A stretch of 64,000 nucleotides of DNA from Caldilineaceae bacterium (GTDB taxonomy: Bacteria; Chloroflexota; Anaerolineae; Caldilineales; Caldilineaceae): NCBI GenBank assembly GCA_022824025.1, contig JAJEBF010000005.1:20260-84259 (forward strand). The letters run 5' to 3'. This document shows positions 50,986 to 59,884 of the stretch, in pieces (positions within the stretch are counted from its first letter, which is position 1; each line of letters starts with the position of its first letter). The translations under genes and the position numbers were made by a program. The notes under the pieces were generated by a model. That model was not told where the DNA came from and did not search any database. It saw only the letters and a list, made by a program, of their open reading frames with translations.

Positions 50986-51264
50986 GTCTTGGTCCGTAAC
51001 GTGTATCGCGGGAAATATGCGCAACGTAACGCCAAACTCCTCCGGCGACCCTGCGCGCCAGTTCCGCAAATCTTAATCGCTATCTGCCACAAACTCAAAT
51101 CCACCGGGCGCAGTCCAAATCTGGGGTCGTCAGGAGAAGCAGTTTCCGTGTTTCAGTCAAAGATGCCAACGATTGCCCGATCCTCGTCCCAATCTGCCCT
51201 GCTCACCCATACGCCTTCCTCATCGACCCCCTCAAACGCTCGCCCCGCGGCGTATCTCCGCCCC

Positions 51265-51297
51265 TCACTGACCACTGCCGTTCCGACCACTGCAGTT
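51265..51297 (+). repeat. Heptamer elements with two CCACTGC(A/C)GTT caps
   Basis: TCACTGA is followed by CCACTGCCGTT, CCGA, and CCACTGCAGTT. A minus-orientation fragment (GGTCAGTGG) lies 25 bases downstream, within the promoter spacer. The cap ends 12 bases before the -35 box of the epimerase gene. Confidence 0.8.
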
Positions 51298-51309
51298 CCA
51301 CCTTCAGAA

Positions 51310-51337
51310 TTGACAAATCAACGGTCAGTGGTAGGAT
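51310..51337 (+). promoter_or_regulatory. Predicted sigma70-type promoter of the epimerase gene
   Basis: A perfect TTGACA (51310-51315) and TAGGAT (51332-51337) have 16 bases between them. The spacer contains GGTCAGTGG, the reverse complement of the heptamer core, so the promoter sits inside an inverted arrangement of the repeat. The rest of 50986-51423 holds no credible gene. Confidence 0.65.
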
Positions 51338-51423
51338 ACCACGAATGTCACCTTACTGTGCACACAGGGCAATTCAAGCCCCTCAAATACCGCGAGACAT
51401 CACCCAACCGAAGAGCGTGACTG

Positions 51424-52380
51424 ATGCCTGAAGAAAGATTCTTTGTAACCGGCGCACTCGGCTGCCTGGGAGCTTGGGTCGTGCGCAACCTGATCCGCGA
51501 TGACCACCACGTAACCGTCTACGACCTGGGATCCAGCATGCACCGCCTCGACCTGGTGATGGAGCCGGATGAAATTGCGCGCATCAATTTTGTTCAAGAC
51601 GACATCACCGACACCGAGGCCGTCTCCCGCGCCGTTCAATCAAGCGGAGCCAACCGAATCATCCATCTGGCTGCGCTTCAAGTTCCCTTTTGCAAAGCCA
51701 ACCCCCCGCTCGGCGCCGCTGTAAACGTTGTCGGCACTGTCAACGTCTTTGAGGCCGCCAAACAGGCCGCAATCTCACCCGTTGTCTACGCAAGCAGCAT
51801 GGCCGTTTACGGCGGCGCGGACCTCTATGGCCCGGAAGTGAAGGACGGCGACCCGTTCCATCCGCTCAACCTCTACGGCGTCTACAAAGAGGCCAATGAA
51901 GGCACCGCCCGCATCTACTGGCAGGACGACGGCATCGCCAGCTTGGCTCTCCGCCCCTATACCGTGTACGGCCCAGGCCGCGATCAGGGCATGACCTCCA
52001 CGCCCACCCAGGCCATGCTCGCCGCTGCCAGAGACGAAGCCTTCCACATCTCCTTCGGTGGAACCTGCGGCTACCAGTACGCCGATGATGTCGCCCGAAC
52101 CTTCATCGCCTTCTCTCGCCTTTCCCACGAAGGCGCCTCCGTCTTTAACGTCCGGGGCAGCGTTGCCCATATGTCGGAGATCGTGGACGCTATCGTTGAC
52201 GCCGAACCCTCTGCAGCCGGGCGCATCACCTACGAAGACACTCCCCTTCCTTTCGCCGAGGCCCAGGATGAACAACCCTTGCAGGGCCTGCTCAACGAGG
52301 TTCCGCACACCCCTTTGAAGGTGGGCGTTGCCGACACCATCGCCCTGTTTAAACGGGCATTGGCCAGGGGAAAAATCTGA
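51424..52380 (+). CDS. NAD-dependent epimerase/dehydratase (extended SDR)
   Basis: This 318-residue extended SDR enzyme begins with the cofactor motif FFVTGALGCLGAWVVRNL. VYDLGSS and NFVQDDITD follow. The active-site Tyr-Lys motif is in NLYGVYKEANEG, and YASSMAVYGG precedes it. RPYTVYGPGRDQGMTS is the substrate-loop block of sugar-nucleotide epimerases and related enzymes. Length is normal. It has its own promoter adjacent to a heptamer element. The FAH gene follows about 100 bases downstream. Confidence 0.9.
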   Translation: MPEERFFVTGALGCLGAWVVRNLIRDDHHVTVYDLGSSMHRLDLVMEPDEIARINFVQDDITDTEAVSRAVQSSGANRIIHLAALQVPFCKANPPLGAAVNVVGTVNVFEAAKQAAISPVVYASSMAVYGGADLYGPEVKDGDPFHPLNLYGVYKEANEGTARIYWQDDGIASLALRPYTVYGPGRDQGMTSTPTQAMLAAARDEAFHISFGGTCGYQYADDVARTFIAFSRLSHEGASVFNVRGSVAHMSEIVDAIVDAEPSAAGRITYEDTPLPFAEAQDEQPLQGLLNEVPHTPLKVGVADTIALFKRALARGKI

Positions 52381-52483
52381 TAATCGCACGCCCTGCCGGG
52401 CCGCGCATCCAGTCCATTCCTGTACGGAGGCCTGGCGCCTGTCAAAACACACTCCCATATGAATCCGCCGAGGAGCAGAAAAG

Positions 52484-53290
52484 ATGAGATGGTTGCGCTT
52501 TGAACACAACGGAAACACAGTCTACGGCGTCGCCAGCGGCGACACCATCGAGGTCACCGACGCCACCTGGCGCGACATCCTCGCCGGCAAGACCGGTTCC
52601 GTCACCGACTCCGTAGACCGGGGCAGCGTAGACCTGCTCTGTCCTATGGACCGGCCCGGAAAGGTCGTGGCCATCGGTCTGAACTACCTGGACCACTGCC
52701 GCGAAACCAATACCCCGCCTCCAGACAAACCCGTCATCTTCACTAAGTTCACGACCAGCATCGTAGGGCCCGGCGACGAAATCGTCTGGAGCCCCCAACT
52801 GACCGCAGAAGTCGACTTCGAAGCCGAGCTGTGCGCTGTCATCGGCAAGACCGCCCGCCATGTCAGCCGCGACGAAGCGCTCGACTATGTCGCCGGCTAC
52901 ACCTGCTCCAACGACGTCAGCGCCCGCGACCTCCAGCTGGGCGACCCCCAATGGATTCGCGGCAAGAGCCTCGACACCTTTTGCCCCATCGGTCCCGCCT
53001 TCGTCACCGCCGACGAGGTCCCCGATCCGCAAGATCTCAGCATACGCTGCCTCCTCAACGGCGAAGTCATGCAGGAGAGCAACACCCGCGAGATGATCTT
53101 CGGTGTTGCCGAACTGATCGAGTTCAGCTCCAATGCCTTTACCCTGGAGCCTGGCGACGTCATCCTCACCGGCACGCCCCACGGCGTCGGCATGGGCCGC
53201 GACCCCCAGGTGTGGATGAAGGACGGCGATACCGTCGTCATCGAAATTGAAAAACTGGGCCGCCTTGAAAACACCTGCCGCATGGTCTGA
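52484..53290 (+). CDS. Fumarylacetoacetate hydrolase (FAH) family protein
   Basis: This 268-residue protein is of the FAH/2-hydroxyhepta-2,4-diene-1,7-dioate isomerase type. GLNYLDHCRETNTPPPDKPVIFTK is the family entry motif (His in the active site). VDFEAELCAVIGK contains the metal Glu ligands (E-x-E). GYTCSNDVSARDLQ holds the metal Asp. TLEPGDVILTGTPHGVG is a terminal family block. It cleaves or isomerises beta-diketones or 2-oxo-alkenoates. Its pairing with an epimerase and nearby dioxygenases suggests sugar-acid or aromatic catabolism. A perfect terminator hairpin follows. Confidence 0.93.
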   Translation: MRWLRFEHNGNTVYGVASGDTIEVTDATWRDILAGKTGSVTDSVDRGSVDLLCPMDRPGKVVAIGLNYLDHCRETNTPPPDKPVIFTKFTTSIVGPGDEIVWSPQLTAEVDFEAELCAVIGKTARHVSRDEALDYVAGYTCSNDVSARDLQLGDPQWIRGKSLDTFCPIGPAFVTADEVPDPQDLSIRCLLNGEVMQESNTREMIFGVAELIEFSSNAFTLEPGDVILTGTPHGVGMGRDPQVWMKDGDTVVIEIEKLGRLENTCRMV

Positions 53291-53320
53291 TCAGGCCGCG
53301 CCCTCGAACCCTCGGTTCCA

Positions 53321-53350
53321 ACAAAGCCCTGGCCGCCGCCAGGGCTTTGT
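53321..53350 (+). terminator. Terminator hairpin after the FAH gene
   Basis: The arms ACAAAGCCCTGGC (53321-53333) and GCCAGGGCTTTGT (53338-53350) form a perfect 13-bp stem around CGCC. There is no T-run, but the symmetric stem could work in both directions. Confidence 0.7.
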
Positions 53351-53375
53351 CAATCCCCCCCCAATTAGAGCAGTC

Positions 53376-53440
53376 GCTGACCACGGTCCACTGTCCTCAG
53401 ACCACTGCCCACAGTATCGCTGCCCACAGTATCGCTGCGC
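53376..53440 (+). repeat. Degenerate heptamer remnants and a 15-bp tandem duplication
   Basis: Diverged CCACTG pieces (GACCACGGTCCACTG, then CAGACCACTGCC) are followed by two exact copies of CCCACAGTATCGCTG at 53408-53422 and 53423-53437. The surrounding 53351-53715 has no recognised gene before the ScyD-like start. Confidence 0.65.
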
Positions 53441-53715
53441 CCCGCTCCGGTTACCCCACTGTCGTGCCCACATGGAGCTGAATAGGCCAGCGACCAGTGG
53501 CCAATCCCCCGCGCCGCTTCAAATGGAGGGTCTCAGGACGAAGTTTTTGTCGTTGGGCCTCTGGGGCGCGATAATCTGACAGATGTAGGTGTCAACCATC
53601 CACATCTCTTCGTGCTGGGCCCCCGCCAAACACTGCAGATTGGCGCACAGGTGCGGCGCTGGTCCATCAACGCCAAGGTCCTGCTCTACGATACAGAACC
53701 CATTCTATCGTTCCC

Positions 53716-54999
53716 ATGGACATGGATATGCTGAAACAACGACGTTTTTGGGCATCTGCCCCTGCCGTCAGAACGCTCTTCGTCACCTTCCTGACAACCA
53801 TATTCCTTACTTCCGCTTGCTCCGCGCCCCGCCTTCCCTTCTTCAACGATCGAAATGCCCAGCAGGAAAGCGCCGCCGAAACCCCCACAGAGCCCCAGGC
53901 GCCAGTCGTCGAGACCGTCCTGACCGGGCTGTCCAATCCCCGCGGCGTCGCCGCTCTGCCGGACGGTTCACTCATGGTGGCCGAGGGCGGCACAGGGTAC
54001 AATGCCGTCGACCCACAGGAATGGACCGGCAGACTCACACACTTCCAGGACACCAACCAGGATGGCGACTTCGAAGATGAAGGCGAACGCACAATCTGGT
54101 TGCCCCATCTGCCCACCTATAACACCCTCCAGGAATACGAAACCTGGCGGGATGAAGTCGGCGGACCGGGCGACCTGCTGCGCCACGCCGATGGCCGCCT
54201 CTACCTCACCGTTGACGGCGGCCACGGCCGCATCGGACTCTATGAAATCAGCCCCTACAAGCGCATGGGACGCAATCTCTCCGCGCGCGGCAATATGAAC
54301 GGACTCGCCTTCTCACGCGATCACGAACAGATCTTTATCGCCGAGAGCACGACCAATACGCTCTCCGTCGTCACCATCGCCGACGCCGCCTACCGCAAGG
54401 TTACACAGTTCGGCGCGCTCGCCAGCGGCCAACAATCCGTGCCCGCCGGCGTCGCCGTTGACCCCCGTAACGGCGACCTCCTGGTTGCTTTCTTCTCCGG
54501 CGCTCTCGTGATCGAAGGGGAAAAACGTCCCATCATCCCCGGTGACAGCGCCGTTGTACGCGTAGACCCGGAAAACGGCGCGATTAGAGACGCCGTACTT
54601 GGTCTGACAACCGCCATCGACGTGGCTGTCGATGGCGACGGCAACCTCTATGTCGTCGAGATGTGTAGTGGTTACGCCGACCTGATCGAACCCTCCCACG
54701 ACCTATTTGACCCGGACCAGCCGCCCGTCCACGGCGGCTACCTGCGCTACACCGGTCGCGTCACCCTCTATCCGCCCCCTGCAGACGACGAGGCGCCGCC
54801 ATACCAGGCAGCCGTCGATGCGACAGTTTTGGCCGACGGCCTGGACATGCCAACCAACATTACCCTCGCGCCCGACGGGTCACTCTACGTCTCCACCGGC
54901 CAGGGCACGCCCAACCGCCCCATCCCAGGTCCCGACGGGCCAACACGCATCGCCGGCGAAGTCCTTCGCATCACTTTGCCCGACGCAGATTCTCGCTGA
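53716..54999 (+). CDS. ScyD/ScyE-like six-bladed beta-propeller lipoprotein
   Basis: This 427-residue protein has a lipoprotein signal peptide (helix about 18-35, LTSAC lipobox). The mature protein starts with an acidic linker, then VETVLTGLSNPRGVAALPDGSLMVAEGG, typical of ScyD/ScyE and related soluble-sugar-dehydrogenase-like propellers. Repeated strands (GGPGDLLRHADGRLYLTV, PAGVAVDPRNGDLLVAF, AIDVAVDGDGNLYVVEM, NITLAPDGSLYVSTGQG) are consistent with about six blades. ScyE is linked to scytonemin in cyanobacteria, but here only the fold is supported. It lies alone and converges with the enolase-superfamily gene. Confidence 0.82.
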   Translation: MDMDMLKQRRFWASAPAVRTLFVTFLTTIFLTSACSAPRLPFFNDRNAQQESAAETPTEPQAPVVETVLTGLSNPRGVAALPDGSLMVAEGGTGYNAVDPQEWTGRLTHFQDTNQDGDFEDEGERTIWLPHLPTYNTLQEYETWRDEVGGPGDLLRHADGRLYLTVDGGHGRIGLYEISPYKRMGRNLSARGNMNGLAFSRDHEQIFIAESTTNTLSVVTIADAAYRKVTQFGALASGQQSVPAGVAVDPRNGDLLVAFFSGALVIEGEKRPIIPGDSAVVRVDPENGAIRDAVLGLTTAIDVAVDGDGNLYVVEMCSGYADLIEPSHDLFDPDQPPVHGGYLRYTGRVTLYPPPADDEAPPYQAAVDATVLADGLDMPTNITLAPDGSLYVSTGQGTPNRPIPGPDGPTRIAGEVLRITLPDADSR

Positions 55000-55010
55000 G
55001 GAGTCAGCCC

Positions 55011-56174
55011 CTACGCCACCGGATGCGCGTGCAGCGTCTCTTCCACAATGTCGACGCCCCAGCCCGGACCGGAAGGCGTGGTCATCTGCCCGTCAATGAT
55101 CTCCGGAACGTTCGTTACCATCTCATCCTTCCAGGGCACGTCGTCGATGTCGATCTCCATGATCTTTACGTTCGGCAACACCGCGCACAGGCTCGCGCTG
55201 ATAAACGACGACAGATGGCTGTAGTAGTTGTGCGGCGCGATATTCATCTGGAAAGTCTGCGCCAGCTCTCCCACCCGCTTCGACGGCGCGAAACCGTTCC
55301 ACGGCACATCGATCATCAAGTAATCTGATGCCCTCGCCTGCAGATAGGGCAGGAACTGGCGCTCGTAGTAAAGGGTCTCGCCCGTGCAGATGCGCGTGCT
55401 CGTCTTGCGCCGCACCTCTGCCAGCGCCTCCGGCTCATACAGATCGATCTCCAGCCACATCAGGTGCAGCGGCTCCAGCGCCCGCGCGATCTCCAAACAG
55501 CTTTCCGGCTTGAAATTGAAGTTTAGGTCCAACAACAGGTCGAACTGCGGCCCCACCGCGTCGCGAAACGTGCCCATCTGCGTAACGATGTGGTCGATTA
55601 GCTCGTTTGACGCCACCTGGTCCGTTGCCCCGCCCGGATACCGTCCCGGAAAATAGACCGAGCCGGGATTGCCTGGAAACAGTATATTCGTCTTCAGCGC
55701 CGTAAAGCCCTTGGACACCACCTCCCTTCCCAGCTCAGCCACGTCCTCCATTGAGCGCAGCGCCGGCGTCCCCATCAGTTCATGTACCCGGATCCGGCTC
55801 GTCCCGCAATGTGACCAGTAAACCCGCACGCTCTCCCGCGTCGGCCCGCCGAAAAGCTCCACCACCGAGCAACCCCGCGCCCGCGCCGCGATTTCCACCA
55901 GCCCAAGCTCAATGCCCGCAATCGCCTTCGCGCCGATCCCGCCCGGGCTCGACTGAAACGCCCGGTACATATCCCACCAGCGCTGCTCAAACGCCCTCGG
56001 GTCGCGGCCCAATACCAGCGGCGTCAAGTCCCGGATCGCGCCCGTCACCCCATGCACGGCCTGGTCGCTGCACTCCCCCCAGCCGGTGACACCCTCGTCA
56101 GTCTCCACCTTCACCAGAATCCAATTGCGCCAGCCCGCGTCCACGACAAAAGGCGTAACTCCTGTAATCTGCAT
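55011..56174 (-). CDS. Mandelate racemase/muconate lactonising (enolase superfamily) enzyme
   Basis: This 387-residue acid-sugar dehydratase-like enzyme has capping-domain Lys-x-Asn (FTALKTNI) as general base. Metal ligands are Asp of LLLDLNFNF, Glu of MWLEIDLYEP and Glu of CTGETLYY. His in IAPHNYYSHLSS is the second base. The combination Lys-x-N and His in the barrel is typical for D-galactonate/glucarate-like or mandelate racemase groups. No dehydratase/aldolase partner is adjacent. AGAGGAGAG precedes the ATG. It is divergent from the AraC-type gene, with a 138-base gap. Confidence 0.92.
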   Translation of the reverse strand: MQITGVTPFVVDAGWRNWILVKVETDEGVTGWGECSDQAVHGVTGAIRDLTPLVLGRDPRAFEQRWWDMYRAFQSSPGGIGAKAIAGIELGLVEIAARARGCSVVELFGGPTRESVRVYWSHCGTSRIRVHELMGTPALRSMEDVAELGREVVSKGFTALKTNILFPGNPGSVYFPGRYPGGATDQVASNELIDHIVTQMGTFRDAVGPQFDLLLDLNFNFKPESCLEIARALEPLHLMWLEIDLYEPEALAEVRRKTSTRICTGETLYYERQFLPYLQARASDYLMIDVPWNGFAPSKRVGELAQTFQMNIAPHNYYSHLSSFISASLCAVLPNVKIMEIDIDDVPWKDEMVTNVPEIIDGQMTTPSGPGWGVDIVEETLHAHPVA

Positions 56175-56312
56175 CGAAAATCTCTCCTCTGGAATGCGCT
56201 CTGCCCCAAATTCCCTTGCTATCAGCTATCTTCTCCGCTGACTTAACACCTGTTCATCAAAAATAGCAAGAATGGGATAGTTTGCCCCAAGCCACTCTGC
56301 TATACTGGCCGC

Positions 56313-57713
56313 ATGACGATCAGACAGGCAGTGCAGACCCGTGAGGAGACTCTCCTCCACCATCGTGAACGACTTAACGCCGTCCTCCTTCACATCCAGG
56401 AGAATCTGGACGCGCCCCTCACCGTCGAGGCCCTGGCCGCCGTCGCCGGCTTCTCGCCTTACTATTTCCACCGTATTTTCGCCGCCTACCTCCACGAGAC
56501 ATCCAGCGACTTCGTGCGCCGCATTCGCCTCGAATGGGCTGCCCGCCGCCTCGTCCTCAGCCGCGAGCCGGTGACGCAACTCGCGCTCGCCGCCGGCTAC
56601 GAAACGCCGGCCGCATTCAGCCGCGCCTTCAAGAAACACTTCCGGATCAGTCCCCGCGCATTCCGCAGGCTGCGCCGCCCCACTCTGTACCCCGCCAATT
56701 GGGAGCCCCTCCTCCTGCAGCCTGAATTCCGTCAGCGGCCCGGCCATGTGCTGGTCTACATACCTTGCGGCGGCGAAGCCGGGAATGAAGCCGTCTGGAC
56801 AACCTTGCAACAACACGCACGAATAATCGAAGAACGCCGTCCGTCCCTTCTCGGCCCGCCGGCTCCGCCCTCCTACGTGCAAGTTCGCCGCGCCGGCTCT
56901 GAATACAACCAAACACGCAACGAAAACGTGCGGGTCGATGCCGGCATTCTTCTCGACAAGAATGCTGCCACCCAACCCCGCAAACCGGTCGGCGTTGAGC
57001 ATCTGCCGGGCGGTGTCTATGCCGTCTTTCATCACCACGGTCGTCGCCTCGACGACATGTGGCAGGCCGTCTACAAATGCTGGCTTCCGCAGAGCCGCGT
57101 CCAGCTGCGCGACGCGCCCCCCTACGCCGCCAGCGCCGCCCCGCCTCGCCATCACCAACGCGACGATCAGACAGTCGCTCTCTGCATCCCCATCAAAGGC
57201 TCGCTATACGAGCTGCACAAAAAGGAGACTCAAATGTCCCCCACTGTCATGACGACAGAACTGCCGGACCGGCACATGCTCAGCATTACACGCCATGTCG
57301 ACATCAGCGAACTGCACGTTCATCTGAGCGAGTCCTATGAGCAAATCGCGGCGCTGATCGCTGAGTCCGGCGTCGAACAGGACGGAAAGCCGGTCGCCAT
57401 CTACCACGGCGAAGTCAACGCACAAAAAAACGGGCCGGTCGAAGTCGGCATCCCTGTCAAGACCGTTCCCGCCGTCAGCGGCGACATCCAGAGCGGCACG
57501 CTGCCCGGCGGCCCAATCGCCTACACGTCCCTAACCCTGAGGCAGGCCCACTTCCCGGAGATCCTGGGCTACTACGACGCCGTCTACAATTGGATCGAAG
57601 AGAACGGCCGCCAAATCACCGACTCCCCGCGGGAAGTCTACGAAACCAGGCCCATGGACAAAGAGGCAGGCATGGATCAGCCCTTCCTCGAAATCGCCTG
57701 GCCCTACAAGTAG
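56313..57713 (+). CDS. AraC-family regulator with tandem GyrI-like effector domains
   Basis: This 466-residue protein has an N-terminal AraC/XylS DNA-binding domain (residues 20-118, two helix-turn-helix parts: LTVEALAAVAGFSPYYFHRIF and QLALAAGYETPAAFSRAF). A first GyrI-like effector domain spans about 122-295. A second (MTTELPDRHMLSITRHVDIS... to LEIAWPY) spans 308-466. Codon 308 is an ATG at 57234 with AAAGGAG seven bases upstream, so internal initiation may produce the second domain alone. GyrI-like domains bind small cationic or drug-like ligands. It is divergent from the enolase-superfamily gene. Confidence 0.88.
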   Translation: MTIRQAVQTREETLLHHRERLNAVLLHIQENLDAPLTVEALAAVAGFSPYYFHRIFAAYLHETSSDFVRRIRLEWAARRLVLSREPVTQLALAAGYETPAAFSRAFKKHFRISPRAFRRLRRPTLYPANWEPLLLQPEFRQRPGHVLVYIPCGGEAGNEAVWTTLQQHARIIEERRPSLLGPPAPPSYVQVRRAGSEYNQTRNENVRVDAGILLDKNAATQPRKPVGVEHLPGGVYAVFHHHGRRLDDMWQAVYKCWLPQSRVQLRDAPPYAASAAPPRHHQRDDQTVALCIPIKGSLYELHKKETQMSPTVMTTELPDRHMLSITRHVDISELHVHLSESYEQIAALIAESGVEQDGKPVAIYHGEVNAQKNGPVEVGIPVKTVPAVSGDIQSGTLPGGPIAYTSLTLRQAHFPEILGYYDAVYNWIEENGRQITDSPREVYETRPMDKEAGMDQPFLEIAWPYK

Positions 57714-57769
57714 CAGCGACCTCCCGGCATAGTAAGAGCGGCAATCCCCTGTCAGAGAAGGTACGAAAA

Positions 57770-57807
57770 GAGGGACTCTTCGCCACACAGGCGGCGAAGA
57801 GTCCCTC
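57770..57807 (-). terminator. 15-bp hairpin terminator between convergent genes
   Basis: GAGGGACTCTTCGCC (57770-57784) and GGCGAAGAGTCCCTC (57793-57807) pair perfectly around an 8-base loop. On the minus strand the stem is followed by TTTT, so it should terminate the NYN gene. It also lies 57 bases past the AraC-type stop. Confidence 0.8.
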
Positions 57808-57859
57808 CAAGCTTCGTTCACGTCCTCGCAGTTCAGCAGCGCATTGAAGCGCGTGTCAG

Positions 57860-58486
57860 TCAAGCAGTCTTCCGTTTGGACAAGTCCAACTCTGCGGCAT
57901 CGCGCGCAGGCGCCAGTTCGAACCCAGGCCTGGAAGGTTCCATAAACGTAATGGCTTCGTAAAAGTCATCCAGGGCGACAAATGCCCCATTGTCTTCAGC
58001 CCATTCGCGCATCCTCTGGATACATGAATGCGCCCAGGACAGGATTTCCACGCGCCAGCCGCGTTTGTGCATGCGCTCTAACGTGCTGTGAAAGCCTGCC
58101 CCTTCGAGATATCCCGCGCCATCACCCGTTAACATCACCATGATGCCTGGATCGCCGTTGTAGTCCAGCGCGTCCTCCAGCATCCGTAACTGTAGAACTC
58201 GGTCAGGCATCTCCTGTTCCCCTCGCTCTGGCGAACCGCGGTCGAACAGGTGAACCTCAACTCCTCTGCTTTCCATTCGATTCCACAGTTGACGCATTTC
58301 CGGAGGGACCGATCCGGCGGCCAGGGCCTTCTTCAAGGGTCGGTCGGCATGCGCCAGGCGCAGCATATGGTCGAAGTGAACGCGCACACGGTAACGGGCA
58401 TTGGGGCCTTCCCCCCTTTCTTCTGCCAGGCGTTGCGCCTCGTGGAAGATATTCGAGTTATCCCAATAAATGAATACGCTGTCCAT
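57860..58486 (-). CDS. NYN-domain (PIN-like) ribonuclease family protein
   Basis: This 208-residue protein has VFIYWDNSNIFHEA (first catalytic Asp), DALDYNGDPGIMVMLTGDGAGYLEGA (further acidic residues) and WRVEILSW, matching NYN/LabA-like domains. These are Mg-dependent single-strand RNA nucleases. The residues between 50 and 90 (FDHMLRLAHADRPLKKALAAG) form the usual family insert. It has AGAGG upstream of the ATG and stands alone behind its own terminator. Cellular target unknown. Confidence 0.85.
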   Translation of the reverse strand: MDSVFIYWDNSNIFHEAQRLAEERGEGPNARYRVRVHFDHMLRLAHADRPLKKALAAGSVPPEMRQLWNRMESRGVEVHLFDRGSPERGEQEMPDRVLQLRMLEDALDYNGDPGIMVMLTGDGAGYLEGAGFHSTLERMHKRGWRVEILSWAHSCIQRMREWAEDNGAFVALDDFYEAITFMEPSRPGFELAPARDAAELDLSKRKTA

Positions 58487-58724
58487 GTAGATATGCCTCT
58501 TGACGTCTGTCCTGCCCTCAAAGGCCTCCGGTCACCAAATCCAGCCATTGACTCACTAACGCGACACACTATAACAGGAGCCTGATATGCCTGTAAGCTC
58601 TATGGCGTTGGCCGTGCCTGCCTGTGCTGGCAGGATTAATAAAACAGTGCCATTCGGCGATCAAGTCAAACGATGGAAAGGCGACCAAAACCTTACCATC
58701 GCCTGCTGAATCCTAACCGCAGAC
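58487..58724. other. Intergenic stretch with no recognised gene
   Basis: Only short non-coding sequence is visible between the NYN and PhyH genes. Less G+C-rich DNA near 58620-58660 probably contains the promoter of the NYN gene. No clear boxes can be assigned. Confidence 0.35.
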
Positions 58725-59567
58725 TTACTCCGCCTCCGCCGGGCTGTGCTCCTTCAGCCACATACGCAGCGGCACGTCCTCGTCCGTCGGCGAAAAGCGG
58801 CCATTCGCGTTTACGCTCCAGCCCAGAAGCTGCCGGCGAATCGGGCTGCTGCTATCCCACAGCCCCTCTACCGTCATGTCATCCTTCGTGCGCAGCCAGC
58901 GATACCCGTATCCATAAAACAGGACGCGCCGCGTGATGTCAGACCAGTTGGGGCTGGCCGTATGCCACAGGCGCCGGTCAAAAAAGACCGCATCTCCCGG
59001 CTTGGCCAGCACCGGCGTCGCGCCTTCCGGCTGGCCGATACCACTCTCCGGCCTGTCGATCGTATCCCGTACATGGCTCCGAGGGACTACCCAGAAGTTC
59101 CCCCGCCCCGGCTCGCTCGTATCCGACAGAAAATATGCCACCTTCAACGAAAGCCGCGGCCGCGGATGACTCTCCATCTCCACGTTGACGCGGCCGCTGT
59201 CCTGGTGCCAGCTGAACGTCCTGTCGTTCGGCTCCTCCCCGTTCGGCGGCGTTACAATCAGATGCGCGTGATAGAGAAAAATGTTCCAGCCCAGAATCCC
59301 CCACACCTTCGGCAGGACCTTTTCATAGTCGACCAGATTGGCAAAATACGGATCATCCGGAATGAAATTGGGGTAGAACAACGCCTTGCGGGGATCGTGC
59401 CCCTCCGCCACCTTCGCCTTGTGGATCCGCTCCGTTAGCTCGACACCTCGTTCCACCTGTTCCGGCGAAAGAGCATTCCTCACGTAGATCAGTCCGGTCT
59501 CGTTAAATTCCCGCCGTTCTTCCTCCGTCAAACCGTGCTGAAGGCAGGCAGCGCTCATATCAGCCAT
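58725..59567 (-). CDS. Phytanoyl-CoA dioxygenase (PhyH) family protein, copy 3
   Basis: This 280-residue Fe(II)/2-oxoglutarate oxygenase has the metal ligands in FSWHQDSGRVN (His, Asp) and RRLWHTASPN (His). The Arg of SDITRRVLFYGYGYRW binds 2-oxoglutarate. GNFWVVPRSHVRDTI is the family block. An AAGGAGGGAG ribosome-binding site precedes the ATG. It is more distant from the two copies at 24-27 kb and has the C-terminal TDEDVPLRMWL seen in ectoine/phytanoyl-type relatives. It stands alone. Confidence 0.9.
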   Translation of the reverse strand: MADMSAACLQHGLTEEERREFNETGLIYVRNALSPEQVERGVELTERIHKAKVAEGHDPRKALFYPNFIPDDPYFANLVDYEKVLPKVWGILGWNIFLYHAHLIVTPPNGEEPNDRTFSWHQDSGRVNVEMESHPRPRLSLKVAYFLSDTSEPGRGNFWVVPRSHVRDTIDRPESGIGQPEGATPVLAKPGDAVFFDRRLWHTASPNWSDITRRVLFYGYGYRWLRTKDDMTVEGLWDSSSPIRRQLLGWSVNANGRFSPTDEDVPLRMWLKEHSPAEAE

Positions 59568-59611
59568 TTGTCTTCTCCCTCCTTGAAATCTTGCCCGTTC
59601 CCCTTAGTGTA

Positions 59612-59639
59612 GCACGAAAGCGCCTCTCTGCGCTCGTGC
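59612..59639 (+). promoter_or_regulatory. Bulged hairpin upstream of the PhyH copy 3 gene
   Basis: The arms GCACGA and TCGTGC continue with GCGC/GCGC across an AA bulge. It lies in the 317-base region between the PhyH and VanZ genes, which otherwise holds no credible gene. A short open frame at 59688-59945 has no supporting features. Confidence 0.4.
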
Positions 59640-59884
59640 CCAAACCTGGCGATATCGGCACGCAAACAGTACGGCGCACACTTTCTGTTGGGCAAGCCGA
59701 AAGACGGTGTTCCCGTAATGGCGCTCTCCTACTATGAGCAGCGCTACTTTAACGAAGGCTTCATCCTCATTTTGAATCAAGTGTTAGTCTCCCCATCCGC
59801 GAAATTGCCTAAGCAAACCCTTCGGTTTACACTCCTGTGTACGCTGCGGGAAAATCGTTTTAATTGCCATCGGAATCCAATTTC

